Of a stretch of 58,307 bases of DNA, positions 8,703 to 18,161 are shown piece after piece. The stretch's first letter is position 1. Each line of letters begins with the position of its first letter. A program made the position numbers and the translations under genes. The notes below the pieces were generated by a model. It was given only the letters and a program-made list of their open reading frames with translations, was not told where the DNA came from and ran no database searches. Source of the stretch: an uncultured Bacteroidota bacterium (GTDB lineage Bacteria; Bacteroidota; Bacteroidia; Flavobacteriales_D; Crocinitomicaceae); assembly GCA_937899625.1 (NCBI GenBank), contig CALCCB010000153.1, forward strand, positions 1-58,307. The letters run 5' to 3'.

Positions 8703-9788
8703 ATGGCAAAATTCAGAACCATCTGGACAACAGAGGATCGATATTTAGAAGTGATTGATCAGCGCAAGTTGCCGCATGAATTCATTACAGTGAAGCTGGA
8801 GACGTATGATGAAGCAGAAGAGGCGATCAAAGATATGACCGTAAGAGGCGCACCACTGATCGGAGCGACTGCAGCATATGGGATTTATCTCGCTGTTCGC
8901 GAAATGATCGAGGATGAATTGGATGGATCCTTTCTGGATGAGGCCTTCTCTGCTTTACGTGCTTCTCGTCCAACTGCAGTTAATTTGTTCTGGGCGCTAG
9001 ATCGTATGAGAGAGGCATTGGACAATTGCGATGGAAATTTTCTGGAGACGGCATGGAATACTGCCAATTCGATAGTTGAGGATGATGTTGAAACATGTCG
9101 CATGATTGGTGTTCATGGTTTACCAATCATTGAAGAGCTCTCCAAGCGTAAAAGCGGAGAGGTTGTAAATATCCTTACGCATTGCAATGCCGGAATGCTG
9201 GGTTGTATCGAATGGGGTACAATCACTTCGCCGATCTATCAGGCGATGGAGAAAGGCATCAAGGTGCACGTTTGGGTGGATGAAACCAGACCGCGCAACC
9301 AGGGATCTAATTTGACGGCCTATGAGCTGACTCGTCACGGTGTTCCACATACCTTGATCGTAGATAATGCCGGTGGACATTTAATGCAACATGGCATGGT
9401 TGACATGGTCATTGTGGGAACAGATCGTACTACGAGAAATGGGGATGTAGCCAACAAAATTGGAACTTATCTGAAGGCTTTGGCTGCGAACGATAATGGG
9501 ATTCCATTTTATGTAGCTTTACCATCAACCACACTTGATATGTCGATCAGAGATGGATTAAAAGAAATTCCGATCGAAGAGAGAAATCAGGATGAGGTGC
9601 GCTATATGATCGGTAAAGGTCCTTCGGGAGAAATCCAACCGGTTTTGATCTGTCCTGAAACGACTCCTGCGAGCAACTATGGTTTTGACGTTACTCCGTC
9701 AAGATTGGTCACAGCGATTATTACTGATCGTGGAATCTGTGCTGCCAGTGAGGAGGGTTTACTTACTTTATATCCGGAGTATAAATAG
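8703..9788 (+). CDS. mtnA: Methylthioribose-1-phosphate isomerase MtnA
   Basis: Isomerises methylthioribose-1-phosphate to methylthioribulose-1-phosphate, the substrate of MtnB, so it acts first of the four salvage enzymes here. The start is ATG 8703 (MAKFRTIWTT), 4 bp after the mtnC stop; the frame also runs back to 8667 inside mtnC. The 361-residue protein has RGAPLIGATAAYG (48-60), RPTAVNLFWAL, the catalytic cysteine C161 in THCNAG, DETRPRNQGSNLTAYEL, and the catalytic aspartate D241 in VGTDRTTRNGDVANKIGTY. These separate it from eIF2B-like relatives. The upstream kinase or phosphorylase (MtnK/MtnP) is not in the window. Confidence 0.95.
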   Translation: MAKFRTIWTTEDRYLEVIDQRKLPHEFITVKLETYDEAEEAIKDMTVRGAPLIGATAAYGIYLAVREMIEDELDGSFLDEAFSALRASRPTAVNLFWALDRMREALDNCDGNFLETAWNTANSIVEDDVETCRMIGVHGLPIIEELSKRKSGEVVNILTHCNAGMLGCIEWGTITSPIYQAMEKGIKVHVWVDETRPRNQGSNLTAYELTRHGVPHTLIVDNAGGHLMQHGMVDMVIVGTDRTTRNGDVANKIGTYLKALAANDNGIPFYVALPSTTLDMSIRDGLKEIPIEERNQDEVRYMIGKGPSGEIQPVLICPETTPASNYGFDVTPSRLVTAIITDRGICAASEEGLLTLYPEYK

Positions 9789-9795
9789 AAGTGTT

Positions 9796-10764
9796 TTACA
9801 CCTCTCTTTCCATCAGGTAAGCAGCAAGTCCTTTGAGCATCATTTTCTGTGAATCATTGACGCTGATCTGATCAAGGGCAGTCATAGCGAATTGATAATG
9901 TCTTTGCATTTCGGCCTCGCAGGCTAAACGAGCTCCGGTGATCTCATATAATTCTTTTGTACGAGTTACTTTTAGCTCAAGATCGTCAAGAGTACTCAAT
10001 TGCTTTAAAACCTCCTTTTGCGAGAGATCCGCTAAGGCGATACCCTTTAGATTTAACAATGTCTTTTTATTTGAAATGACATCTCCTCCCACTTGCTTTC
10101 CAAACTTTTCAGGGTCAGCATAGAGATCCAGGATGTCGTCTTTGATCTGAAAAGCGATGCCGATATGTTGACCAAAATCATAGATCAATTTCCTGTCTTG
10201 TTCGGAAGCATTGGCAAGAATAGCTCCCAATTCTAATGCACAACCAAGTAACACCGAAGTTTTCAAACGGATCATTTCGATGTATTCCTCCTCGGTAACA
10301 TCTGACCTGGATTCAAAATCCATATCCATTTGTTGTCCCTCACATACTTCTATTGCGGTTCTGTTGAACAGCTCCATGAGCTCAGCCAAATGTTCACTAC
10401 CCTGCTGACAGATCAATTGATAGGCCTTCACAAAAAGTACATCACCAGACAGGATCCCAATGTTTTGATTCCACTTTTCATGAACCGTAGCTTTACCTCG
10501 TCGAAGAGGAGCCTCGTCCATAATGTCATCATGGATCAATGTGAAATTGTGAAAGACTTCAATTGCAGTTGCTGCTTTGATCACCTTCACTTTTTCAAGT
10601 CCGAAAAGTTCAGCGCCTAAAAGGGTTAGCACAGGACGTAAGCGTTTACCGCCTAGTGCCATGAAGTATCTTAGCGGAGCATACAAATTGTCCGGACTGA
10701 GTGGAAGATCGATCGCTTCAATTTCCTTTTCGATCAGTTCCGTGTATGCGCTAAGTTCTTTCAT
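9796..10764 (-). CDS. Polyprenyl (isoprenyl) diphosphate synthase
   Basis: Trans-type isoprenyl diphosphate synthase, 322 residues. It has GGKRLRP (38-44), the first Asp-rich motif DDIMD (79-83) preceded by HNFTLIH, and the second Asp-rich motif DDILD (209-213). It condenses isopentenyl diphosphate units for quinones, carotenoids or other lipids. Phe lies at position -5 relative to the first motif, which would fit shorter products (C15-C20), but chain length cannot be set from sequence alone. Its start overlaps the rmlA stop (TAATG). It converges on mtnA with only a 7-bp gap. Confidence 0.92.
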   Translation of the reverse strand: MKELSAYTELIEKEIEAIDLPLSPDNLYAPLRYFMALGGKRLRPVLTLLGAELFGLEKVKVIKAATAIEVFHNFTLIHDDIMDEAPLRRGKATVHEKWNQNIGILSGDVLFVKAYQLICQQGSEHLAELMELFNRTAIEVCEGQQMDMDFESRSDVTEEEYIEMIRLKTSVLLGCALELGAILANASEQDRKLIYDFGQHIGIAFQIKDDILDLYADPEKFGKQVGGDVISNKKTLLNLKGIALADLSQKEVLKQLSTLDDLELKVTRTKELYEITGARLACEAEMQRHYQFAMTALDQISVNDSQKMMLKGLAAYLMEREV

Positions 10765-11627
10765 TATTTTTTGATCAGATTCATCAAATAGTTGCCGTAT
10801 CCACTTTTAACAAGCGGTTGGGCAATTTGTTTCAATTGCTGTGCATTAATGAACCCATTCCTGTATGCGATCTCTTCAATACAACCGATCTTCAAACCTT
10901 GACGCTCTTCGATCACCTGAACAAATTGACCAGCCTGCATTAAAGAAGTAAATGTACCGGTATCCAACCATGCAGTTCCTCTGTCAAGCACGGCTACTTT
11001 AAGTTTCCCTTGACGAAGATACTCTGCATTTACATCAGTGATCTCGTATTCTCCACGCGCTGATGGTTTTAAATTCTTAGCAATATCAACAACGCTATTG
11101 TCGTAAAAATACAAACCGGGAACAGCGTAATTTGATTTTGGATTCTTCGGTTTTTCTTCAATGGAAACTGCATTCATTTCCTCATCGAACTCTACAACCC
11201 CATATCGTTCAGGATCGCTAACGTGATAGGCATATACAACTCCTCCATCCGGATGATTATTCTCCCGAAGTAGGTGATTCATTCCTACGCCATAAAAGAT
11301 ATTGTCTCCAAGGATCAGAGCCACTTTTTCTTTGCCGATAAACTCTTCCCCGATTACAAATGCTTGTGCCAGTCCGTTAGGAACTTCCTGCAATGCATAA
11401 GTGAATTCACATCCCAATTGACTTCCATCACCAAGTAGTTTTTCAAAATGAGGAAGGTCATGTGGAGTAGATATGATCAAGATTTCTCTGATACCTGCGC
11501 TCATCAAGATACTCAGCGGATAATAGATCATCGGCTTATCATAGATGGGCATCAATTGTTTGGAAACAGCAAGCGTTAAAGGATGTAAACGGGTGCCGGA
11601 GCCGCCAGCTAATATAATTCCTTTCAT
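10764..11627 (-). CDS. rfbA: Glucose-1-phosphate thymidylyltransferase RmlA
   Basis: Makes dTDP-glucose from dTTP and glucose-1-phosphate, the entry to dTDP-rhamnose and other deoxysugars for surface polysaccharides. The 287-residue protein starts [18 protein letters not shown] with the nucleotide-binding GGSGTRL loop, then [19 protein letters not shown], the [19 protein letters not shown] region, and [10 protein letters not shown] with [10 protein letters not shown], all typical of short RmlA enzymes. The other rml genes are absent here; instead it sits between an RND exporter gene (13 bp upstream) and a prenyl synthase (1-bp overlap). Confidence 0.96.
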   Translation of the reverse strand: MKGIILAGGSGTRLHPLTLAVSKQLMPIYDKPMIYYPLSILMSAGIREILIISTPHDLPHFEKLLGDGSQLGCEFTYALQEVPNGLAQAFVIGEEFIGKEKVALILGDNIFYGVGMNHLLRENNHPDGGVVYAYHVSDPERYGVVEFDEEMNAVSIEEKPKNPKSNYAVPGLYFYDNSVVDIAKNLKPSARGEYEITDVNAEYLRQGKLKVAVLDRGTAWLDTGTFTSLMQAGQFVQVIEERQGLKIGCIEEIAYRNGFINAQQLKQIAQPLVKSGYGNYLMNLIKK

Positions 11628-11640
11628 GAGGTCAGGTTAA

Positions 11641-14268
11641 TTAGTTTTCGTCATCGCCAAACTCGAGTTCGCTCCAGTCGATCTCGCTTTCTTCATTGTA
11701 TGCTTCGAAGTAAGGTTCTTCAAAGGATTTTGTGGTGATGATCTTTTCAAGTGATAGTAACAAGGATGGTAGCAATAACAGGTTAGTGATCATTGCAAAA
11801 AGTAGTGTAATTGAAACAAGTAATCCTAACGCCTGAGTTCCTCCAAATTGCGAGAAAGTGAATACCGAGAATCCACAGAACAGAATGATCGAGGTATAGA
11901 ACATACCAAGTCCCGATTCTCGAAGTGCAAGGATCACACATTGTTTGAGATCCCATTGCTTACTTTTCAATTCTTGCCTGTATTTCGCCAGATAATGGAT
12001 CGTATCATCCACCGAAATACCAAATGCGATGGAGAAAACCAAAAGGGTAGATGGTTTCAACGGGATACCGAACCACCCCATGATACCTCCGGTAAATAGT
12101 AGAGGAAGCATGTTCGGGATCATTGAAATAACAACCATTCGCCAGCTTCTGAATAACAATGCCATCAAAACACCAATGATCAAAACAGCAAACATCAAAC
12201 TGGTGATCAGGTTCTGTACAAGATACTGTGTTCCTTCTGAGGCAACCACAGAAGTCCCTGTTAAGGTAATATCATAGTATTCTTTGTCTATGGCAGTGCG
12301 AAGCTGATCACTGAAGTTTTCTTTTTGATAATAGCTCTTTACGAGTTCGGGGTCACTATCGAATTTGAACTGCAGATCTTCATTCCCATTCGCGATAACA
12401 GCCGTAAGGCTATTATAGATTGCCGGATTACGTTCAAGTATCGAATCAACATAAGTTAAGTTCCCTTTCGATACCTTCTTGAAATACTTTTCAAGATCCG
12501 GTTTTTCAGGGTTCATGATCGTATCAATGCGATAGCGAATGGTTTTTACTTTATCTGCGATCTCATATGAACCAAGGTCTTTCATTTGGCATCTTACACG
12601 CAACGTTGTATTACTAGTATCAACAAGTTCCTTTGCTGTAACACCACCACCATTCGCATTGGTCATATTGAAATTGTCCAGATACTTCTTCAATCTTGAT
12701 TTGTCTCGATTGGAGATCAGGGTATAACGATCAGGGTCATTTCCGTAGTACGCCATGTTGATTACCTTAATGAAATCAACGACGGACAGACTTTTTGAAA
12801 AAAGTGAATCTTCTTTGAAAACACCTTGAACCTGTTCGATCTTTTCAAGGGAAGACCTTTTCATTAATCGACCTCTTTCCTTGTAATTGATCATTACTTC
12901 GAAAGGTATTGCTCCTCCAAAGTTCTTTTCAATGAATTGAACATCAGTTAGGATCTTGTCGCCTTCAGGAAGATCGCCGGTAAGATTCCCTGTCGCTTTG
13001 ATCTGATAAAGACCCATAAAACAAACAACCGCAATGACTGCGGATACAACATAAACCCATGTTCGCTTTTTACTGGTAATGAAAACCAGTGTTTCGATCA
13101 GTCCGGAAGCCATTCGTCTGTCCAGATGCTTAAGATGTCTTTGCTTTGGAGCTTTTGAGAATGAAGCAAAAATAGGAAGCAAACATATCGATAAGAAGAA
13201 CACCATAATAATATTCAACGCAGCAGTCTGGCCAAATTCGATCAACTTATCAGAACCCGTGAAAGCGAAGGTCAAGAAACCTACAGCCGTAGTAAAATTC
13301 GTCAAAAATGTTGCTAGTCCAATTTTTTGGATCACTCGAGAAAGAGCCTTCAGTTTATTGCCATGATCTTTAACCTCCTGATGGAATTTAGTGAGCAGGA
13401 AAATACAGTTTGGTATTCCAATCACGATCATCAAAGGCGGGATCAAGGCCATCAAAATGGTCAGGTGATAGCCAAAGAAGGCCATACTTCCCATTGCCCA
13501 GATTACGGCAATGATCACCACTGATCCACAGATCAGAACAACTCTGAACGATCTGAAGAAAAGATAAAGAAGGATCGAAGTAACCAGGAAAGAAAGTCCA
13601 ATGAAAACAAACATCTCTCCCTGAATTCTCTTCGCGATCTGTACACGTAAATGCGGTAGACCGGCAAAATGGAATTCTCCGAAATAAGGTTTGTAAGAAC
13701 TGGCAAGATTTTCAATATCAGCAACGACGTTCCACTTCTTTTGATCGGATAAAAATCGCTCCTCAATAGCAACCATCATTAATGATACATTGGTTGTGTC
13801 ATTGTATAACATGTGATTGTAAATAGGATTTCGTCGGATCTCTTCCTTGATCTCCTTGATCGATTTTTCCTGATAGGTTACATCCGAAAATATTCGCTGA
13901 GATTCAAATTTATTCTCTTCAATATTATTCTTTATGGTAAAAAGGGTTGCTTCTGAAATGATCGATTCAACACCATCGAATGTGAGAATGGAATCACCTA
14001 ACTCTTTCCACTTTAAGAAATTTTGTTCAGTATACAGTGAATCGGTTTGAATCGCGATAACAAGCGTAGCACCGTCTTCGCCGAACATTTCTTTGAACTT
14101 CGTATAATTTCTTGTCGTACTGGAATCTTTTGGAAGTATGATCCCATGTTTATTTTCCAGCTTTAATGCAGTGATTGCATAATACCCAAAGAAAACGGTC
14201 ATCAAAGTAATCACCCCAATGATAAAAAATCGATTTCTAAGAATAATATTAGCGATGGATTGCCACAT
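11641..14268 (-). CDS. RND/MMPL-family membrane exporter
   Basis: An 875-residue integral membrane protein of the MMPL/RND group. One helix at about residues 12-32 is followed by a large periplasmic loop (GEDGATLVIAIQ and so on), then a five-helix bundle starting about residue 222 with GIPNCIFLLTKFHQE. The layout then repeats: helix near 405, loop, and a last bundle containing SIAFGISVDDTIHYLAKYRQE. The acidic residues in this repeated TM4-type segment are where RND proteins relay protons. The tail (EESEIDWSELEFGDDEN) is very acidic. MMPL relatives export lipids or hydrophobic molecules; the substrate is unknown. First gene of a probable operon with rmlA and the prenyl synthase. Confidence 0.88.
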   Translation of the reverse strand: MWQSIANIILRNRFFIIGVITLMTVFFGYYAITALKLENKHGIILPKDSSTTRNYTKFKEMFGEDGATLVIAIQTDSLYTEQNFLKWKELGDSILTFDGVESIISEATLFTIKNNIEENKFESQRIFSDVTYQEKSIKEIKEEIRRNPIYNHMLYNDTTNVSLMMVAIEERFLSDQKKWNVVADIENLASSYKPYFGEFHFAGLPHLRVQIAKRIQGEMFVFIGLSFLVTSILLYLFFRSFRVVLICGSVVIIAVIWAMGSMAFFGYHLTILMALIPPLMIVIGIPNCIFLLTKFHQEVKDHGNKLKALSRVIQKIGLATFLTNFTTAVGFLTFAFTGSDKLIEFGQTAALNIIMVFFLSICLLPIFASFSKAPKQRHLKHLDRRMASGLIETLVFITSKKRTWVYVVSAVIAVVCFMGLYQIKATGNLTGDLPEGDKILTDVQFIEKNFGGAIPFEVMINYKERGRLMKRSSLEKIEQVQGVFKEDSLFSKSLSVVDFIKVINMAYYGNDPDRYTLISNRDKSRLKKYLDNFNMTNANGGGVTAKELVDTSNTTLRVRCQMKDLGSYEIADKVKTIRYRIDTIMNPEKPDLEKYFKKVSKGNLTYVDSILERNPAIYNSLTAVIANGNEDLQFKFDSDPELVKSYYQKENFSDQLRTAIDKEYYDITLTGTSVVASEGTQYLVQNLITSLMFAVLIIGVLMALLFRSWRMVVISMIPNMLPLLFTGGIMGWFGIPLKPSTLLVFSIAFGISVDDTIHYLAKYRQELKSKQWDLKQCVILALRESGLGMFYTSIILFCGFSVFTFSQFGGTQALGLLVSITLLFAMITNLLLLPSLLLSLEKIITTKSFEEPYFEAYNEESEIDWSELEFGDDEN

Positions 14269-14288
14269 TTACTTCCGATTGAAGGCTA

Positions 14289-14296
14289 CAAAAGTA
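14289..14296 (-). promoter_or_regulatory. Bacteroidota -7 element for the RND-rmlA-prenyl synthase operon
   Basis: Minus strand reads TACTTTTG, an exact TAnnTTTG match, ending 20 bp before the ATG of the exporter gene. No TTG is seen 19 bp further upstream, so only the proximal element is supported. Confidence 0.45.
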
Positions 14297-14315
14297 ATCA
14301 AAATAAAGGAGAACC

Positions 14316-16355
14316 TTAGGGTTTCAGGTCATTAGAAAGCCATTCAAAAAATTCTCTTTGCCAAAGCAATCCATTTTGTGGACTCATGACCCAGTGTCCT
14401 TCTGTTGGGAAATACAGATACTTACTTTTCAAACCAAGAAGTTTTGCAGCTTGAAATGCTTGCATACCCTCACTTTCAGGCACTCTGAAGTCCATTCCGC
14501 CATGAATGACCATGATCGGTGTATTCCAGTTCTGTACGTATCTGTGAGGACTGAATTTTTCGTAGTTTTCCTTATTAACATCCAACCAATAAGGGCCTCC
14601 TTGATCCCAGTCGGCAAAGAACAATTCTTCGGTTGTTCCATACCAGCTTTCAAGGTTGAAAAGACCGCAATGTGAGATGAATGTTTTGAATCTGTTCTCG
14701 TGAATTCCAGCCAGCATGTAGACTGAATACCCTCCATAAGAGGCCCCAACTGCGCCAATTCTGTCTTTGTCGACATATGACAGTTTAGCTGCTTCATCTG
14801 TTGCCGTGAGATAATCTTGCATGGCTTGTCCACCCCAGTCTTTAGAGATGGCATCATTCCATTCCTGACCGAATCCAGGCAAGCCTCTTCTGTTAGGTGC
14901 AATTACGACATATCCCTGTGACGCCATTAGTGCAAGATTCCATCGGTAAGAGAAGAACTGACTCAATGCGCTTTGAGGTCCGCCTTGACAATAAAGCAGG
15001 GCAGGATGTTTTTTGGTTTTATCCATATTTGGTGGCTGAACCATCCAAACAAGCATCTTTTTACCATCAGTTGTCGTTACCCAGGTCTCTTCAACTGTTG
15101 GTAGGACAACATCTTTCAGTAAATCCTCATTGACATTTGTTAATCTGGTTTCAACACCTTTTTTGACAGTTATTTTAAATAGATCTGTAGGGGCAATCAT
15201 TGATTGTCTTCCCACAACTAAAACATCTCCATAAATAGACATGGATACATGATCGTATTGTCCTTTGGTTAGCTGCCTGATTTTACCATTTGATATGGTC
15301 ACTTCAAAGATCTGTTCTGTACCATTGATTGGGGCAATAAAATAGATTTTTGAACCGTCCGTATTCCACAAATACGATCCAACTGTAACATCGATGCCAG
15401 CAGTAAGATTGACATCTTTTCCGTCCACGCCTCTGATCATCAGGTTATTTTTATCGGCTTCAAACCCATCTCTTTGCATAGCCGTCCAAGCCATGATTCC
15501 TTTTGAAGAAAAGGAAGGATTGTTATCATAACCCTTATTGTCAGGAGTGAGATTCGTTGTCGCACCTGTTTCTATGTCGTAGCTGTATAGATCACTGTTC
15601 GTACTTCTTGCAAACTCGATCCCTTTCTTTTTCTTAGAAGTATAGATGATCTTTTTGCCGTCAATCGAAAACGTGAATTGTTCAGCGCCTCCAAATGGAG
15701 GTAAGATCCCATCATAAGGCTCATTCAAAAGGATGTCTTTCCCTATCGGATCAACGATGGTTTTATTGTTTTCTGAACGCACGGGATGAAGGAACAAATG
15801 TCTTGATTTGTAATCATCAAAATGATCCCAGTGTCTGTACATCAGATCGTCCTCGATCCTAGCATTCGCTTTTGGAAGATCAGCGTATTTGTCTTGTGCG
15901 GTATTTTTGGTTTTAATTGCCTGAATAGTGATCAATTGATTTTCATCATTTGAAAGTTTAAATCCCTCAATCTCTACATCCGAACTGAAAGAGGAAACCA
16001 TTGTTTTATTGGCTCCTGTCACGTCCATTTTATAAATCTGAATACCACCGGTTTCTGCGGTCATGAACCAGACCATGTTGTTCCTGCCCCATTGAGCCTC
16101 CATTTCCGAGAAAGGGGTGTTAGTGATCTGTGACTGTGAAGCTGTTTTAAGATCAATTAGGAAAAGATCGGTATTCCCTTTATTGGCATCCATGTCAAAA
16201 GTTCGCAATGAATAAAGGACCTTCGTACCATCTGGAGAAATGGTCCCGCCGGATAATCTTTTTAGTTTCCACAGAAGCTCAGGGGTAAAGACATTTTGTG
16301 CGATCGAGGATAGGGATATAGCGAAAACAGCCAATCCAAGGAAAAATATTTTCAT
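14316..16355 (-). CDS. Secreted S9-family (prolyl oligopeptidase type) peptidase
   Basis: Serine peptidase of 679 residues with a signal peptide (MKIFFLGLAVFAISLSSIAQ). An N-terminal WD40/TolB-like propeller spans roughly residues 30-410 (repeats such as GGTISPDGTKVLYS, FTFSIDGKKIIYTS), followed by an alpha/beta-hydrolase domain. The catalytic triad can be placed: Ser539 in GASYGGYS, Asp622 in GGMDFRVP, His654 in EGHWV. The oxyanion-region motif YCQGGPQ precedes them. Layout fits DPP5/acylaminoacyl-peptidase-like enzymes that trim peptides in the periplasm. Exact specificity is unknown. It stands alone between the exporter operon and a small membrane protein. Confidence 0.94.
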   Translation of the reverse strand: MKIFFLGLAVFAISLSSIAQNVFTPELLWKLKRLSGGTISPDGTKVLYSLRTFDMDANKGNTDLFLIDLKTASQSQITNTPFSEMEAQWGRNNMVWFMTAETGGIQIYKMDVTGANKTMVSSFSSDVEIEGFKLSNDENQLITIQAIKTKNTAQDKYADLPKANARIEDDLMYRHWDHFDDYKSRHLFLHPVRSENNKTIVDPIGKDILLNEPYDGILPPFGGAEQFTFSIDGKKIIYTSKKKKGIEFARSTNSDLYSYDIETGATTNLTPDNKGYDNNPSFSSKGIMAWTAMQRDGFEADKNNLMIRGVDGKDVNLTAGIDVTVGSYLWNTDGSKIYFIAPINGTEQIFEVTISNGKIRQLTKGQYDHVSMSIYGDVLVVGRQSMIAPTDLFKITVKKGVETRLTNVNEDLLKDVVLPTVEETWVTTTDGKKMLVWMVQPPNMDKTKKHPALLYCQGGPQSALSQFFSYRWNLALMASQGYVVIAPNRRGLPGFGQEWNDAISKDWGGQAMQDYLTATDEAAKLSYVDKDRIGAVGASYGGYSVYMLAGIHENRFKTFISHCGLFNLESWYGTTEELFFADWDQGGPYWLDVNKENYEKFSPHRYVQNWNTPIMVIHGGMDFRVPESEGMQAFQAAKLLGLKSKYLYFPTEGHWVMSPQNGLLWQREFFEWLSNDLKP

Positions 16356-16397
16356 TCCGTTTATTTAAGGTATGTGAAGATACAAATTTCGTGGTAC

Positions 16398-16601
16398 TCA
16401 GCGGTTTTGAACCATTGTTTTCTTCGACCTTTTACGTAACGATGAAAGTAGCAGTAGAATAATTACAGACAGCAAAACCATTGAAGAAGTATAGAGTAGG
16501 TTATCGCTCAATGCTACATCTTTCATGGACATGAAGACAAATGAATTTACTGCAATAAGAATGATAAAAATCAAACGCTGAAAAATTCGTATTCCTTTCA
16601 T
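16398..16601 (-). CDS. Small two-helix membrane protein
   Basis: 67-residue predicted protein, not recognised. Two hydrophobic stretches can be seen, about residues 8-25 (FQRLIFIILIAVNSFVFM) and 36-54 (LYTSSMVLLSVIILLLLSS), followed by a strongly basic tail (LRKRSKKTMVQNR), suggesting a short inner-membrane protein with its C-terminus inside. It has its own ATG and sits between the S9 peptidase and the L,D-transpeptidase-like gene on the same strand. There is no family match, so coding status rests on the hydrophobic pattern and on lack of a better frame. Confidence 0.55.
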   Translation of the reverse strand: MKGIRIFQRLIFIILIAVNSFVFMSMKDVALSDNLLYTSSMVLLSVIILLLLSSLRKRSKKTMVQNR

Positions 16602-16656
16602 TGTTAATCGATTGATGAAAGAAAAATAGGAAAAGAAATTCAGAATTCCAAGTCAA

Positions 16657-17292
16657 TCAATAATAGATCTCCATTAAAATAGGTTTTGAAGAACCTTTGA
16701 TCATTTCATCTATTTCTGGGAAAAAATTCTCGGAGAGCATTGGACATCCTAGACTATTACATATAGGATATGATTGTTCATCATCAGGTACACAGGAGTA
16801 TCTGTGTAGCACCACAGCTCTTTCAAATGCCTTGTTATTTGTTGGTTCTAGTCCGTGTAACTTATAGCTTCTCCCGAAATTTCCAAAGTATGCACTTCCG
16901 ATCTTGTAAATACCAAGAGAAGAGCAGTAGCTGTTCGGGATATTACTAAAGATCAAACTGTCGGATGAAGTAGCTTCTGAACCACTACCATGTGTAGTCA
17001 GCCCCTTTTTAATGATTTCCCCTGATTTAAGATCAACAACGAAAAAACGTTTAGTGCCTGAATGGATGCGCATATCGATCAAAAAAGCGAACTGCTCTTG
17101 GTATTCCCGATGAGTTTTTAGGAAATCATTCAATTCTGCAGTGTGCTCTCGAATACGTTCAAAAATGGGGATTGAATCATTCCCTTCATCCAGAGAAATG
17201 GCCAGCGAATCAGGAGGGTATTTCTTTGAAGTTGCTGAATAGCACGAGTGCAGACCTAGGAATGAAAGCGCAAAAACGAAGACAAATTTCAT
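16657..17292 (-). CDS. Murein L,D-transpeptidase catalytic-domain lipoprotein
   Basis: A 211-residue YkuD-related protein of the murein L,D-transpeptidase-like catalytic domain family. The N-terminus MKFVFVFALSFLGLHSCYS carries a lipobox (LHSC, Cys17), so it is probably lipid-anchored. Catalytic features: FFVVDLKSGEIIKKGLTTHG, then HGSGSEATSSD, KLHGLEP, VLHRYSC, and NSLGCPMLSE, where the SxGCP motif supplies the nucleophilic cysteine. The final segment PILMEIYY ends the fold. Classical L,D-transpeptidases crosslink peptidoglycan stems or attach proteins to them; for this subfamily that is inferred. No operon partner is apparent. Confidence 0.88.
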   Translation of the reverse strand: MKFVFVFALSFLGLHSCYSATSKKYPPDSLAISLDEGNDSIPIFERIREHTAELNDFLKTHREYQEQFAFLIDMRIHSGTKRFFVVDLKSGEIIKKGLTTHGSGSEATSSDSLIFSNIPNSYCSSLGIYKIGSAYFGNFGRSYKLHGLEPTNNKAFERAVVLHRYSCVPDDEQSYPICNSLGCPMLSENFFPEIDEMIKGSSKPILMEIYY

Positions 17293-17342
17293 GGATCTAA
17301 TTTTGAATAAAATTCAATGGATCCAAAAAGTAACAACTTGTT

Positions 17343-18161
17343 TTAGAAATTCTTCTGATCCAGAATTACAGCCATTTGATTTCGCAATTTCTGAGCCTCC
17401 AGAGCAGCGATTTCTGCGAAATCCTTACCCGAGGATGCGTAAATTATCCCTCGTGAAGAGTTCACAAGAAGACCACAGTCTATATTCCATCCGTACTGGC
17501 AGACATCCTCCAGAGAACCTCCTTGAGCTCCGACTCCCGGTACGAGGAAAAAATGATCGGGCACTAAATTTCTAACCTCTCCAATGCCTTCTGCTCTTGT
17601 TGCACCGACAACGAACATTAGATTATCTTTTGTTCCCCAGTCAGTGGATTTTTTAAGAACATGCTTGAATAGTTCTTCGCCTTTTTCATCGCGAATCATC
17701 TGAAAGTCAAGTGCTCCCTTATTTGAAGTAAGGGCAAGCAGGATTACCCATTTATTTTCGAATTCAAGGAATGGTGTAACACTGTCTTCACCCATATATG
17801 GTGCGACAGTTACTGAATCGCAGTTTAGGTAATCAAAAAATGCCTTTGCGTAGTATGTTGAAGTATTCCCGATATCGCCTCTTTTCGCGTCTGCGATAGT
17901 GAAGATATCTTTCGGAATATAATCGATGGTTTTTTTCAGTGATTCCCATCCTTTTGGACCATAGCATTCGTAGAATGCGATATTTGGTTTGTAAGCAACA
18001 GCATAATCCTTGGTTGCATCAATGATGGCTTTGTTGAATTCAAAAATTGGATCCTCAGTATCCAATAAATGAGCTGGGATTTTTGAAAGATCTGTATCCA
18101 AGCCGACACATAAAAATGATCTCTTTATTCTGATCTGATCAATGAGTTGTTGCCTTGTCAT
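17343..18161 (-). CDS. pyrF: Orotidine-5'-phosphate decarboxylase PyrF (type 2)
   Basis: Last enzyme of UMP synthesis, decarboxylating OMP. It is 272 residues, the longer type-2 form. Visible features are [14 protein letters not shown] near the N-terminus (conserved Asp binding ribose), and the catalytic [11 protein letters not shown] at 91-101 with D91, K93 and D96. [18 protein letters not shown] and [12 protein letters not shown] form the phosphate-binding end, and [10 protein letters not shown] follows. Its ATG overlaps the prfA stop (ATGA), making it third gene in a purM-prfA-pyrF run. Confidence 0.96.
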   Translation of the reverse strand: MTRQQLIDQIRIKRSFLCVGLDTDLSKIPAHLLDTEDPIFEFNKAIIDATKDYAVAYKPNIAFYECYGPKGWESLKKTIDYIPKDIFTIADAKRGDIGNTSTYYAKAFFDYLNCDSVTVAPYMGEDSVTPFLEFENKWVILLALTSNKGALDFQMIRDEKGEELFKHVLKKSTDWGTKDNLMFVVGATRAEGIGEVRNLVPDHFFLVPGVGAQGGSLEDVCQYGWNIDCGLLVNSSRGIIYASSGKDFAEIAALEAQKLRNQMAVILDQKNF

